DNA from: Chitinophagaceae bacterium
Lineage (GTDB): Bacteria > Bacteroidota > Bacteroidia > Chitinophagales > Chitinophagaceae
DNA length: 64,000 nucleotides
NCBI GenBank assembly: GCA_018335935.1
Contig: JAGXRG010000012.1
Location: forward strand, 186,001-250,000
Direction: 5' to 3'
The notes under the pieces: generated by a model
The model's input: only the letters and a program-made list of their open reading frames with translations
Told to the model about the DNA's origin: nothing
Databases searched by the model: none
Made by a program: the position numbers and the translations under genes
Shown here: positions 16,682 through 25,013 of the stretch, piece after piece
How positions within the stretch are numbered: the stretch's first letter is position 1
Layout of the letters: every line of letters begins with the position of its first letter

Positions 16682-18022
16682 ATGATTTCAAATAATAGAT
16701 TAACACAAGAACAATACGAACAAAACTTTGCAGACATTCATCCACCTTTTGAGACTGATGATGCAGCATTAGTTGAGGCCAATAGATGTTTATTTTGCTA
16801 CGATGCACCTTGTACAAAGTTGTGTCCAACAAGTATTAACATTCCAAAGTTCATTAAACAAATTACTACTGAAAATATTAAAGGTTCTGCTCATACAATT
16901 TTCCAATCAAATATTATGGGTGCAGGATGTAGCAAGGTTTGTCCTGTGGAAAAATTATGTGAAGGTGCTTGTGTGTATAATAACATGAACGAAACACCAA
17001 TTCATATTGCAAAACTTCAACGCTACTCTACAGAAATTGCAATGAAAAATAATTGGCAATTATTTGAAAGAAAATCATCAACAGGAAAAAAAGTAGCAAT
17101 TGTAGGTGCCGGACCAGCTGGCTTAAGTTGTGCTCATGTTCTTTCTAGAGAAGGTATTGATGTTACTATTTATGAAAAAGAAAGTAAAGGTGGTGGACTT
17201 ATGACTTATGGCATTGCAGCTTATAAAGTAACTCCTGAATTTTGTGAAGATGAAGTCAATTACATTTTAGGCATTGGTGGAATTGAAATCAAATACAATC
17301 AAGAGCTTGGAAAAAATATTTCATTAGAAGAACTTCAAATAAACTTTGATGCTGTTTATTTAGCTATAGGCGTAGGCTTAGCAAACAAATTAAATATTCC
17401 AGGTGAGGATTTAGAAGGTGTTGAAGACGCAATTGAATTTATTTATCATTTAAGAGATAAAGGCTATTCAGCTATTCCTGTAGGAGATAAAGTAGCTGTA
17501 ATTGGAATGGGCATGACAGCCATTGATGCTGCAACACAAGCTAAACGATTAGGTGCAAAAGAAGTTACTATGGTTTACAGAAGAACAGAAAACGAAAAAA
17601 ATTGCACACAACATGAATTAGATATTGCTCGATTGGATGGTTGTGCTACTTTATGGCTAGCTTCTCCAAAAGAAATAATTGGTGAAAATGGAAAAGTAAA
17701 ATCTTTGATATGTGATGTAATGAAACTAGGTGAACCAGATGCAAAAGGAAAACCATCACCCATTCCAACAGGAGAAACAATTACATTAGAAGTGGATATG
17801 ATAATTAAAGCAACAGGACAAAACCCTTATGAATCTTTAGTTTCAGCCAGTCATATCAAAAATAATAGAGGTAAAATAGAAATCACCAATCAATCAACAA
17901 ACATCAAAGGTGTTTTTGCAGGTGGTGATTGTGTTAATGGTGGTAAAGAAGTTGTAGATGCTGTTCAAGCAGGTAAAGAAGGTGCAGCTTCAATACTAAT
18001 GTATCTTCAAATTAAGAATTAA
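16682..18022 (+). CDS. preT: NAD-dependent dihydropyrimidine dehydrogenase, electron-input subunit PreT
   Basis: A 446-residue flavoprotein related to the glutamate synthase small subunit. N-terminal Cys clusters for [4Fe-4S] centres are CLFCYDAPCTKLCP and GAGCSKVCPVEKLCEGAC. The FAD site is VGAGPAGLSCAHVLSREG and the second nucleotide site is VIGMGMTAIDAATQAKRLG. The late FAD motif is GVFAGGDCVNGG. It takes electrons from NAD(P)H and passes them to PreA, which reduces uracil and thymine to the 5,6-dihydro forms. preA follows after 66 bases. In principle the pair is reversible; with the ring-opening enzymes alongside, catabolism is the likely direction. Confidence 0.9.
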   Translation: MISNNRLTQEQYEQNFADIHPPFETDDAALVEANRCLFCYDAPCTKLCPTSINIPKFIKQITTENIKGSAHTIFQSNIMGAGCSKVCPVEKLCEGACVYNNMNETPIHIAKLQRYSTEIAMKNNWQLFERKSSTGKKVAIVGAGPAGLSCAHVLSREGIDVTIYEKESKGGGLMTYGIAAYKVTPEFCEDEVNYILGIGGIEIKYNQELGKNISLEELQINFDAVYLAIGVGLANKLNIPGEDLEGVEDAIEFIYHLRDKGYSAIPVGDKVAVIGMGMTAIDAATQAKRLGAKEVTMVYRRTENEKNCTQHELDIARLDGCATLWLASPKEIIGENGKVKSLICDVMKLGEPDAKGKPSPIPTGETITLEVDMIIKATGQNPYESLVSASHIKNNRGKIEITNQSTNIKGVFAGGDCVNGGKEVVDAVQAGKEGAASILMYLQIKN

Positions 18023-18088
18023 AAATTTAGAATTATGAATTGGCTTTCAACTTTCAACTCATAATTCATAACTCATAATTAAAAAATC
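18023..18088 (+). repeat. GAATTATGA/TCATAATTC inverted repeat before preA
   Basis: gaattatga at 18030-18038 pairs with tcataattc at 18059-18067 across a 20-base spacer. A further actcataatt copy lies next to the preA start. This is the last gap of the operon and carries the same motif as the others. Confidence 0.65.
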
Positions 18089-19357
18089 ATGGCTGATATC
18101 TCATCAAATTTTCTAGGCATAAAATCTCCAAACCCTTTTTGGTTAGCGAGTGCTCCTCCTACTGATAAAAAAATAAATGTACTTAGAGCTTATGAAGCAG
18201 GCTGGGGTGGCGTAGTTTGGAAAACTTTGGGCTCTCAAGTAAAAAATGTTTCATCACGTTATTCTGCTGTAGATTATCATGGTAGTAGAGTAATGGGCTT
18301 TAATAATATTGAGCTTATTAGTGATCGACCACTAGACATCAACTTAAAAGAAATAACAGAAGTTGTAAAATTATTTCCAGATAGAGCAATGATTGTTTCT
18401 CTCATGGCAGATAATAACAGAACAGCTTGGCACGAACTCATTAAAAAATGTGAAGATGCAGGTGCTATGGGCTTTGAATTAAACTTTGGTTGTCCTCATG
18501 GCATGACTGAAAGAGGTATGGGTGCTGCAGTTGGTCAAGATCCAGAAATTGCTAAAATGGTAGTTGAATGGGTTATGGAAAAAGCAACTATTCCTGTAAT
18601 CACTAAACTTACACCAAATGTTCACAGTGTAGTGCCAACTGGTAGAGCAGCTGTTGAAGGTGGTACAAATGCTTTGTCTTTAATTAACACTATTCAAAGT
18701 GTTACTGGTATTGACTTAGCCACACTTGTTCCGAATCCATATGTTGCAGGTAAATCAGTTTTTGGTGGTTATTGTGGGCCTGCAGTGAAGCCTATTGCTT
18801 TAAAAATGCTTTCAACAATTGCTCAAGATGATTTAACTAGCAAAGTTCCTGTAAGTGGTATTGGTGGAATAAGTACTTGGAAAGATGCTGTTGAGTTTAT
18901 GTTATTAGGTGCTAGCAATGTTCAAGTATGTACTGCAGCAATGAAACATGGGTTTAGAATTGTAGAAGATATGTGTGAAGGCATGAATAATTGGATGGAT
19001 GAAAAAGGTTTTAAAACCCTTGACGATTTTATTGGAAAAAGTGTAGAGAAAATAACACATTGGGAAGATTTAGATATCAATTATCATCACATTGCAAAAA
19101 TAAATCAAGATAAATGTATTCATTGTGGCTTATGCTATATAGCTTGTGAAGACACTTCTCATCAATCTATTAATATTCAACAAGGCAATCCTTACAACAC
19201 ATACACCATTAAAGAAGAAGAATGTGTAGGTTGCAATTTATGTCAATTAGTTTGCCCTGTAGAAGAATGTATAACTATGGAAGAACATAGAGTTGCTCCC
19301 GATTACATTAATTGGAAAATGTGGCAAGAAAAGGGACTGCCTTTAAACGACCACTAA
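18089..19357 (+). CDS. preA: NAD-dependent dihydropyrimidine dehydrogenase, catalytic subunit PreA
   Basis: A 422-residue protein with a dihydroorotate-dehydrogenase-like FMN barrel (residues about 1-320: NPFWLASAPPTDKK, NFGCPHGMTERGMG, ITKLTPNVHSV, GIGGISTWKDAVEFMLLGA). A C-terminal two-cluster ferredoxin domain follows (CIHCGLCYIACEDTSHQ, CVGCNLCQLVCPVEEC). It reduces uracil/thymine with electrons delivered by PreT. The loop after the CPHG motif reads GAAVGQD, with Val148 at the place where, from memory, mammalian DPD has its acid Cys. This seems shared by bacterial PreA proteins. It ends the operon, six bases from the convergent PiT gene stop. Confidence 0.92.
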   Translation: MADISSNFLGIKSPNPFWLASAPPTDKKINVLRAYEAGWGGVVWKTLGSQVKNVSSRYSAVDYHGSRVMGFNNIELISDRPLDINLKEITEVVKLFPDRAMIVSLMADNNRTAWHELIKKCEDAGAMGFELNFGCPHGMTERGMGAAVGQDPEIAKMVVEWVMEKATIPVITKLTPNVHSVVPTGRAAVEGGTNALSLINTIQSVTGIDLATLVPNPYVAGKSVFGGYCGPAVKPIALKMLSTIAQDDLTSKVPVSGIGGISTWKDAVEFMLLGASNVQVCTAAMKHGFRIVEDMCEGMNNWMDEKGFKTLDDFIGKSVEKITHWEDLDINYHHIAKINQDKCIHCGLCYIACEDTSHQSINIQQGNPYNTYTIKEEECVGCNLCQLVCPVEECITMEEHRVAPDYINWKMWQEKGLPLNDH

Positions 19358-19363
19358 AATCGA

Positions 19364-20404
19364 TTATACGAAAAGCTTAATAATGTAGAAGAACCCTGCA
19401 GCCATTAATGCAGAAATTGGAATAGTAATTACCCAAGCCCAAAGTAAATTAATAGTAACACCCCAACGTACAGCACTTAACCGTTTAGTAGCACCAACAC
19501 CTATAATACTACCAGTAATAGTATGTGTTGTAGAAACTGGAATATGAAAGAACTCAGTTAAATAAAGTGTTAATGCTCCTGCTGTTTCTGCACAAAAACC
19601 TTCTAATGGAGTTACTTTAGTAATTTTAGTACCCATAGTTTTTACAATCTTCCATCCACCACTCATAGTACCTAAACCAATAGCTAAAAAACTACAAAAT
19701 GGAACCCAAGAATATTGTGTAACAAACTGATCAAAAGTCATTGAGTTGCCTAGAGTGTGTTCGTAATAAATAAAAGCAGCACCAATAATTCCTAAAACTT
19801 TTTGTGCATCATTTCCACCATGTCCTAAACTAAATGCTGCAGAAGATATCAATTGAAATTTTTTAAACTTAGATTCAGCTTTGTAAGGATTACTATTTTT
19901 AAATAGATGTACAACTAGAATGGTTATAAAAAATGCAATAAACATTCCAATCATTGGTGCAAAAAAGATAAATAAGAAAGTTGGAATAACTTTTGCATAA
20001 TTAATAACATCATGCACTCCATTACCAAATCCATGAGCACTTGCAACCGCAGCACCAATAAATCCACCCATTAATGTATGAGATGAACTTGATGGAATAC
20101 CAAACCACCAAGTAATTAAATTCCAACAAATAGCTGCAATTATTCCAGCAAGAATAACGTGTAAATTAATAAAATCTGCATTAACCCACTTAGATACTGT
20201 TGCACCTATACCAAAACTCTGAAAAACATACTTAGAAATAAAAAATGCAGCAAAGTTGAAAAATGCAGCCCACAAAACTGCTTGAAATGGAGAAAGCACT
20301 TTGGTTGAAACTATTGTTGCTATTGAGTTTGCAGCATCGTGAAACCCATTAATATAATCAAATATAAAAGCTAAAACAATAATAATAACGAGAAGTGTAA
20401 ACAT
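19364..20404 (-). CDS. PiT-family inorganic phosphate transporter
   Basis: A 346-residue inner-membrane carrier with about 10 helices and both PiT signature repeats: FDYINGFHDAANSIATIVSTK near the start and FSLGHGGNDAQKVLGIIG in the middle. The late VSTTHTITGSIIGVG also fits. It brings in phosphate with H+ or Na+. The DUF47 (PhoU-like) gene lies 75 bases upstream in the same direction, the common pairing in Bacteroidota. The sequence does not show a Pho-type control site that I recognise. Confidence 0.92.
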   Translation of the reverse strand: MFTLLVIIIVLAFIFDYINGFHDAANSIATIVSTKVLSPFQAVLWAAFFNFAAFFISKYVFQSFGIGATVSKWVNADFINLHVILAGIIAAICWNLITWWFGIPSSSSHTLMGGFIGAAVASAHGFGNGVHDVINYAKVIPTFLFIFFAPMIGMFIAFFITILVVHLFKNSNPYKAESKFKKFQLISSAAFSLGHGGNDAQKVLGIIGAAFIYYEHTLGNSMTFDQFVTQYSWVPFCSFLAIGLGTMSGGWKIVKTMGTKITKVTPLEGFCAETAGALTLYLTEFFHIPVSTTHTITGSIIGVGATKRLSAVRWGVTINLLWAWVITIPISALMAAGFFYIIKLFV

Positions 20405-20479
20405 TGGGTTGATTTGAAAATTACTAATCCAGAAAATAAATTAACTGTTCATTTTCTAATTTTTTCTTTAGTAGTTTAA

Positions 20480-21127
20480 CTAAGCGTATTTAATAATTAT
20501 AGATTCAATAACATTAGCTGCATCTTCACATTTATCAGTAGCTAATTCAAGAACTTGATAAATTTCTCTTCTCTTAATTACTTCTTTAAAATCATTTTCT
20601 TGTTGAAATAATCTTTCAATACTCATATCAAAAACATCATCTGCTTGATTTTCGATACTATTAACTTTTATGAATGCTTCAGTAATTAAACGTAAATCTT
20701 TCATATCTCTCAACCCATAAACAGCCTTTTTAATTTCAACAGTTCCTTGTTGCACTAAATCGGTTAGTTTTTGAATTCCAATATCATTTGGATTTACATT
20801 ATAGAAATTAATTTTTTTAGCAGAACTATAAATATAATCAGCAATATCATCTAATGAAGACGCCAAGTAATGAATGTCTTCTCTATCAAAAGGAGTTATA
20901 AAATTTCTTCCTAACTCAGTAAAAATTTTATGAGAAGTTTCATCATTTTTATGCTCAAGATCTTCTAATATTTTAATAATTGGAGCTCGTTTGTCATAAT
21001 CAGGTTCAGAGATTACTCTTTGCAAAACTTTTCCCATTTCTTCAACAGTATCAGCCACTTGTTCAAATAAATCATAAAACACTTTATTTTTTGGCATAAA
21101 TATTTTGCCAATACTATTAAGTCCCAT
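20480..21127 (-). CDS. DUF47 PhoU-like protein
   Basis: A 215-residue all-helical cytoplasmic protein with the DUF47 pattern: IFMPKNKVFYDLFEQVADTV, EHKNDETSHKIFTELGRNF, FDREDIHYLASSLDDIADYI and the ENQADDVFD and CEDAANVIESI segments. It contains E/D-rich metal-binding stretches like PhoU. Members are encoded with PiT carriers and are thought to regulate or assist them. It is the first gene of the leftward pair and is divergent from purA. Confidence 0.88.
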   Translation of the reverse strand: MGLNSIGKIFMPKNKVFYDLFEQVADTVEEMGKVLQRVISEPDYDKRAPIIKILEDLEHKNDETSHKIFTELGRNFITPFDREDIHYLASSLDDIADYIYSSAKKINFYNVNPNDIGIQKLTDLVQQGTVEIKKAVYGLRDMKDLRLITEAFIKVNSIENQADDVFDMSIERLFQQENDFKEVIKRREIYQVLELATDKCEDAANVIESIIIKYA

Positions 21128-21227
21128 AATACAAATATTTGCTGCAAATGTAACTTAGCTGTTTTAGTTTAAATTTTCTTTTTAAGAGTTAATAATTTAA
21201 TAACATTGAAAAAAAATGTGCTAGTTT

Positions 21228-21257
21228 TTACACTTTCTAACTCAAACCCTACATTTG
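21228..21257 (+). promoter_or_regulatory. Candidate purA promoter
   Basis: A perfect -7 box, TACATTTG at 21250-21257, lies 16 bases before the purA ATG. At the expected -33 position 19 bases upstream is TTA instead of TTG. The same TACATTTG box at the same distance precedes lolD. Confidence 0.5.
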
Positions 21258-21273
21258 CTTAACAACTTTAATT

Positions 21274-22539
21274 ATGGTAGATGTTATTTTAGGATTACAA
21301 TGGGGCGATGAAGGTAAAGGCAAAATTGTAGATTATTTTGCTCCAAATTACGATGTTATTGCTCGATTTCAAGGAGGTCCAAATGCTGGGCATACATTAT
21401 ATATAGACGGAAAAAAAGTAGTTCTTCATCAAATTCCATCAGGCATTTTTCACCAACATGCTGATAATTTAATAGGTAATGGTATTGTGCTTGATCCTAT
21501 TACTTTAAAAAAAGAATGTGAAACTGTTGCTGCATTGGGTATTGATGTAAAAAAGAATTTATTTATTGCTGAAAGAGCCAACATAATAGTTCCAACACAT
21601 AGAGCTTTAGATAAAGCCAGTGAATTACAAAAAGGAGATAAAAAAATTGGATCTACCCTTAAAGGTATTGGACCAGCATATATGGACAAAACTGGAAGGA
21701 ATGCTTTACGTGTGGGCGATTTACTTGATAAAAGTTTTATAACACAATACATCAAGCTTCGATTAAAACATCAAAAGCTTTTAGATAATTTTCATTTTAA
21801 TGAAGATATATCTGCATTAGAAGAGGAATTTTTTGATGCTTTAGAGTATTTAAAAACTTTAAATATTGTAAATGGTGAATATTTCATTAACAATAAAATT
21901 TCGCAAGGAAAAAACATTCTTGCAGAAGGTGCCCAAGGAAGTATGTTAGATATTGATTTTGGAACATTTCCATTTGTTACTTCATCAAACACCATTTCAG
22001 CTGGAGTATGTACAGGCCTTGGTATTGCCCCAAACAAAATCAATGATATTATTGGAATTACTAAAGCTTATTGCACTAGAGTTGGTGGAGGTCCTTTTCC
22101 AACAGAATTACATGACGAAACTGGTGAAAATTTAAGAAAATTAGGTGGAGAGTTTGGAGCAACTACAGGCAGACCACGTCGTTGTGGATGGCTCGATTTA
22201 GTAGCTTTAAATTTTAGTTGTATGATTAATGGTGTAACTAAAATTGTAATGACAAAAGCTGATGTTTTAGATAGTTTTAATGAAATAAAAGTTTGCACAT
22301 CGTATAATGTGGAAGGAAAAAATACAAAAGAAATTCCTTTTCAACTATCTAAAGTTGATGTTGAACCTGTTTATCAAGAATTTAAAGGTTGGTCTGATAA
22401 GCCTTCTGTAAATGTTACTAAAGCTGAAGATTTATCACAAAACATGAAAGACTATATTCAGTTTATTAATAAAGAAATTAATACTGAAGTAAAATTTATT
22501 TCAAACGGACCTGAACGTGAAAAAATAATTGTATTATAA
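21274..22539 (+). CDS. purA: Adenylosuccinate synthetase
   Basis: A 421-residue enzyme joining IMP and aspartate with GTP to form adenylosuccinate, the first step from IMP to AMP. The GTP loop GLQWGDEGKGKIVDYF opens the protein with the catalytic Asp. NAGHT, GPAYMDKTGRNALRVGDL, GTFPFVTSSNT and TTGRPRRCGWLDLVAL are all present. Full length and ordinary. Followed by an acidic-protein gene and pabB. Confidence 0.95.
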   Translation: MVDVILGLQWGDEGKGKIVDYFAPNYDVIARFQGGPNAGHTLYIDGKKVVLHQIPSGIFHQHADNLIGNGIVLDPITLKKECETVAALGIDVKKNLFIAERANIIVPTHRALDKASELQKGDKKIGSTLKGIGPAYMDKTGRNALRVGDLLDKSFITQYIKLRLKHQKLLDNFHFNEDISALEEEFFDALEYLKTLNIVNGEYFINNKISQGKNILAEGAQGSMLDIDFGTFPFVTSSNTISAGVCTGLGIAPNKINDIIGITKAYCTRVGGGPFPTELHDETGENLRKLGGEFGATTGRPRRCGWLDLVALNFSCMINGVTKIVMTKADVLDSFNEIKVCTSYNVEGKNTKEIPFQLSKVDVEPVYQEFKGWSDKPSVNVTKAEDLSQNMKDYIQFINKEINTEVKFISNGPEREKIIVL

Positions 22540-22617
22540 TTTTAAAAAAAATAATAAAAAAGTTTTGGCTGTTTAAATTTTCATTTGAATTTTTACACTC
22601 TCAAATTGGAATCAATT

Positions 22618-23037
22618 ATGGCAATAAAATCCGAAAAGGCTAAAAGCACTCTTACAAAAAAACCTACAGCAACTTCATCTAATAAATTTTCTTCTACAAA
22701 AGAATATGAAGAAGTTGAAGAAATGGATGATGAATTAGATGAAGACACAATTACTTTAACTAAGAAAGCTGCAAAATCAACCCCAAAAAAATCTAAAGTA
22801 GATGAAGATGATGATGACGAAGATGATGTTGCTGATGAAGTTGAAGATGATTGGGAAAAAGTAGAAGAAGATACTAGTTGGGATCCAGACTTTGATGAGT
22901 TTGATGTTCCAAAATCTCCAGGAAAAAAAGGTGGTAAATCTAAAGCTGATGACGAATTTGAATTAGATGAAGATTTTAAAGAATTTGATTTATATAGTGA
23001 TTCAGATGATTTTGATGATAATGATGATGATTTTTAA
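22618..23037 (+). CDS. Acidic low-complexity protein of unknown function
   Basis: 139 residues from the ATG at 22618; the frame could begin at a TTG at 22585, which I judge untranslated. There is no signal peptide or membrane segment. A Lys/Thr/Ser-rich start (KSEKAKSTLTKKPTATSSNK) gives way to Asp/Glu runs (VDEDDDDEDDVADEVEDD) broken by a KSPGKKGGKSK patch. It ends in DSDDFDDNDDDF. One short ordered-looking segment, WEKVEEDTSWDPDFDEFDVP, contains the only tryptophans. It is probably disordered. The place between purA and pabB gives no function. Acidic tails of this kind occur in RNA-polymerase- or chaperone-interacting proteins, but nothing here proves such a role. Confidence 0.65.
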   Translation: MAIKSEKAKSTLTKKPTATSSNKFSSTKEYEEVEEMDDELDEDTITLTKKAAKSTPKKSKVDEDDDDEDDVADEVEDDWEKVEEDTSWDPDFDEFDVPKSPGKKGGKSKADDEFELDEDFKEFDLYSDSDDFDDNDDDF

Positions 23038-23051
23038 TACAAACACAAAAA

Positions 23052-24350
23052 TTGAAATACTATACCGATCAATTTAAGGTAGAACATATCACAGAATTTA
23101 AGCAACAAATGTTGAATTGGGCAAACCGGTTCAACATTTGTTGTTTTTTAGATAATAATTATTACAAATCTCCATACCATTCTTTCGAATGTGTTGCTGC
23201 TATTGCAGATGAACTTGCAATCGACAGTTCTAAACAAGAAATTTCTTTAATTCGGCTTGAACAATTTTTTAAAGAAAATAAGAATTGGTTGTTTGGTCAT
23301 ATTAGTTACGACTTTAAAAACTATATTTTTCCATTTAACTCAAATCAGTATGATGGTATTGAAGCACCAGTAATTGCTTTATTTAAACCTAAAATATTTG
23401 TTCGAGTTGTGCATGATGCAGTATTCATCTCATCTAATGAAAATAATGTAAATCAAATTTTTAATGATATTCTTTCTATTCGGCTATTTGATTATAGTTC
23501 TCAAAATTTTCATCAACCCATACAAGTTGAATCCAGAATTAGTAAAGACGAATATTGTAACATCATCAAAAATTTAAAACAGCATATTCAACAAGGTGAC
23601 TGTTACGAAATTAATTTTTGCCAAGAGTTTTATGCAACAAATGTTGAATTAAACCCATTACAAAAATTTCAACAATTAAATAATATTTCGCCCAACCCTT
23701 TTAATACTTTTTATAAACTACATGATATTTATAGTATTGGTGCAAGTCCGGAAAGATTTCTTAAAAAAATAGGTAATAAAATTATTTCTCAACCCATTAA
23801 AGGGACTATAAAAAGAGACCTATCAAATTCTATACAAGATGAACTTTTAAAGCAACAACTACGAGAATCTGAAAAAGAAAAGAGCGAAAATGTAATGATT
23901 GTAGATTTAGTTAGAAATGATTTATCTAAAATTGCAGAAAGAAACTCGGTTAAAGTCGAAGAGCTTTTTGGCTTGTATTCATTTCCACAAGTTTATCAAA
24001 TGATATCTACCATTTCAGCAGTTGTAGACTACAAAATTAATTTTATTGAAGTACTGAAAGCATTATTTCCTATGGGTTCTATGACTGGTGCTCCGAAATA
24101 TAAAGTGATGCAATTAATAGAAGAATATGAAAAAACCAAACGTGGAATTTATAGTGGCTCTATTGGTTATATAACTCCAGATAATGATTTTGATTTTAAT
24201 GTTGTAATTAGAACAATTGTTTATAATCAAACCAAAAAATATTTGAGTTATCAGGTTGGAAGTGCTATTACAATTAAAAGTAATCCTGAACAAGAGTTTG
24301 AAGAATGTTTAACTAAAGCCCAAGCAATTGTTGATACACTAAAAAAATAA
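23052..24350 (+). CDS. pabB: Aminodeoxychorismate synthase component I
   Basis: A 432-residue chorismate-binding enzyme that makes 4-amino-4-deoxychorismate for folate. The chorismate domain carries GDCYEINFCQEF, GASPERFLKK, PIKGTIKR with the PabB-specific Lys250, ENVMIVDLVRNDLSKIA and GSMTGAPKYKVMQLIEEYE. RGIYSGSIGYI and the late EFEECLTKAQA also fit. The Lys separates PabB from anthranilate synthase. No pabA or pabC lies beside it. The start is a TTG 14 bases after the previous stop. A perfect 14-bp inverted repeat followed by six T lies inside the gene at 23103-23149. Folate needs link it to folP at 61373-62197. Confidence 0.88.
   Translation: MKYYTDQFKVEHITEFKQQMLNWANRFNICCFLDNNYYKSPYHSFECVAAIADELAIDSSKQEISLIRLEQFFKENKNWLFGHISYDFKNYIFPFNSNQYDGIEAPVIALFKPKIFVRVVHDAVFISSNENNVNQIFNDILSIRLFDYSSQNFHQPIQVESRISKDEYCNIIKNLKQHIQQGDCYEINFCQEFYATNVELNPLQKFQQLNNISPNPFNTFYKLHDIYSIGASPERFLKKIGNKIISQPIKGTIKRDLSNSIQDELLKQQLRESEKEKSENVMIVDLVRNDLSKIAERNSVKVEELFGLYSFPQVYQMISTISAVVDYKINFIEVLKALFPMGSMTGAPKYKVMQLIEEYEKTKRGIYSGSIGYITPDNDFDFNVVIRTIVYNQTKKYLSYQVGSAITIKSNPEQEFEECLTKAQAIVDTLKK
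23103..23149 (+). promoter_or_regulatory. Terminator-like hairpin inside the start of pabB
   Basis: caacaaatgttgaa (23103-23116) and ttcaacatttgttg (23130-23143) are perfect inverted copies with a 13-base loop, followed at once by six T. The structure begins 51 bases after the start codon. A direct copy of the left arm, 16 bases long, recurs at 23635-23650 in the same gene. Confidence 0.55.
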
Positions 24351-24373
24351 ATGCCCCACTTTCGTGAGGCATT
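24341..24373 (-). terminator. Terminator for the bacilliredoxin gene
   Basis: A 10-bp stem with one mismatch (24350-24359 with 24364-24373) and a TTTC loop. On the minus strand it is followed by TTATTTTTTT. It also ends at the pabB stop and may stop rightward transcripts less well. Confidence 0.7.
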
Positions 24374-24403
24374 CTTACTTACTAACCCATTAAAACCAAA
24401 ATT

Positions 24404-24820
24404 TTAATTACAATATTTTTCAAATTCATTAATCAAATGCTGAGCAATGGCTTGTGCTGGTCTTCCTTCTATTTGATGACGCTCAACCATACTTACCAAT
24501 GCACCATCTTTAAATAAAGCTATAGCTGGTGAAGATGGAGGATAAGGTAATAAATGCTGACGTACTTGATTAACTGCTTCTTTATCGAAACCTGCAAAAG
24601 CCGTTGCTAATCTATCTGGCTTATTAGTAGCATTATTCACAGCCAATAAAACACCTGGTCTACAAGCACCTGCTGCACAGCCACAAACTGAATTAATAAC
24701 TACTAAAGCCGTTCCTGAACCTGTTATACTTTCATCTACTTGTTCAACTGTTGTTAAATCTGCAAAGCCTGCATCGGTTAATTCCGATTTCATTGGTAAA
24801 ACTATTTCTGCTGGATACAT
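24404..24820 (-). CDS. BrxA/BrxB-family bacilliredoxin
   Basis: A 138-residue thioredoxin-fold protein of the YphP/YqiW family, with the Cys46-Gly-Cys48 active site in INSVCGCAAGACRPG and a third Cys at 53. Other marks are the MYPAEIVLPM start and PYPPSSPAIALFKDG. In Firmicutes the family removes bacillithiol from oxidised proteins; Bacteroidota members are thought to act likewise or as disulfide isomerases. It is a single gene with its own terminator and is divergent from the small heat-shock gene. Confidence 0.88.
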   Translation of the reverse strand: MYPAEIVLPMKSELTDAGFADLTTVEQVDESITGSGTALVVINSVCGCAAGACRPGVLLAVNNATNKPDRLATAFAGFDKEAVNQVRQHLLPYPPSSPAIALFKDGALVSMVERHQIEGRPAQAIAQHLINEFEKYCN

Positions 24821-25013
24821 TTCGTAATTTATTTGAGTGCAAAAATAGCCTCAATAAAGTATTAATAAAAGCTGTTTTTTTCTTTTTTCGCTCCTCGTAA
24901 GAGCCATATTGTCTTTAAAATCGAAATAAAATAGACTTTTTGTCTTATTTTTTTTAAAGGAACAAGGTTTGAAGAATAATAAAAAAAATTAAATCACACT
25001 AAAATCTATAATT

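Noticed and set aside
12376-18088. The AATTATGA motifs as a CRISPR array
   Set aside because: Copies are short, variable, in both orientations and separated by genes, with no regular spacers and no cas genes.
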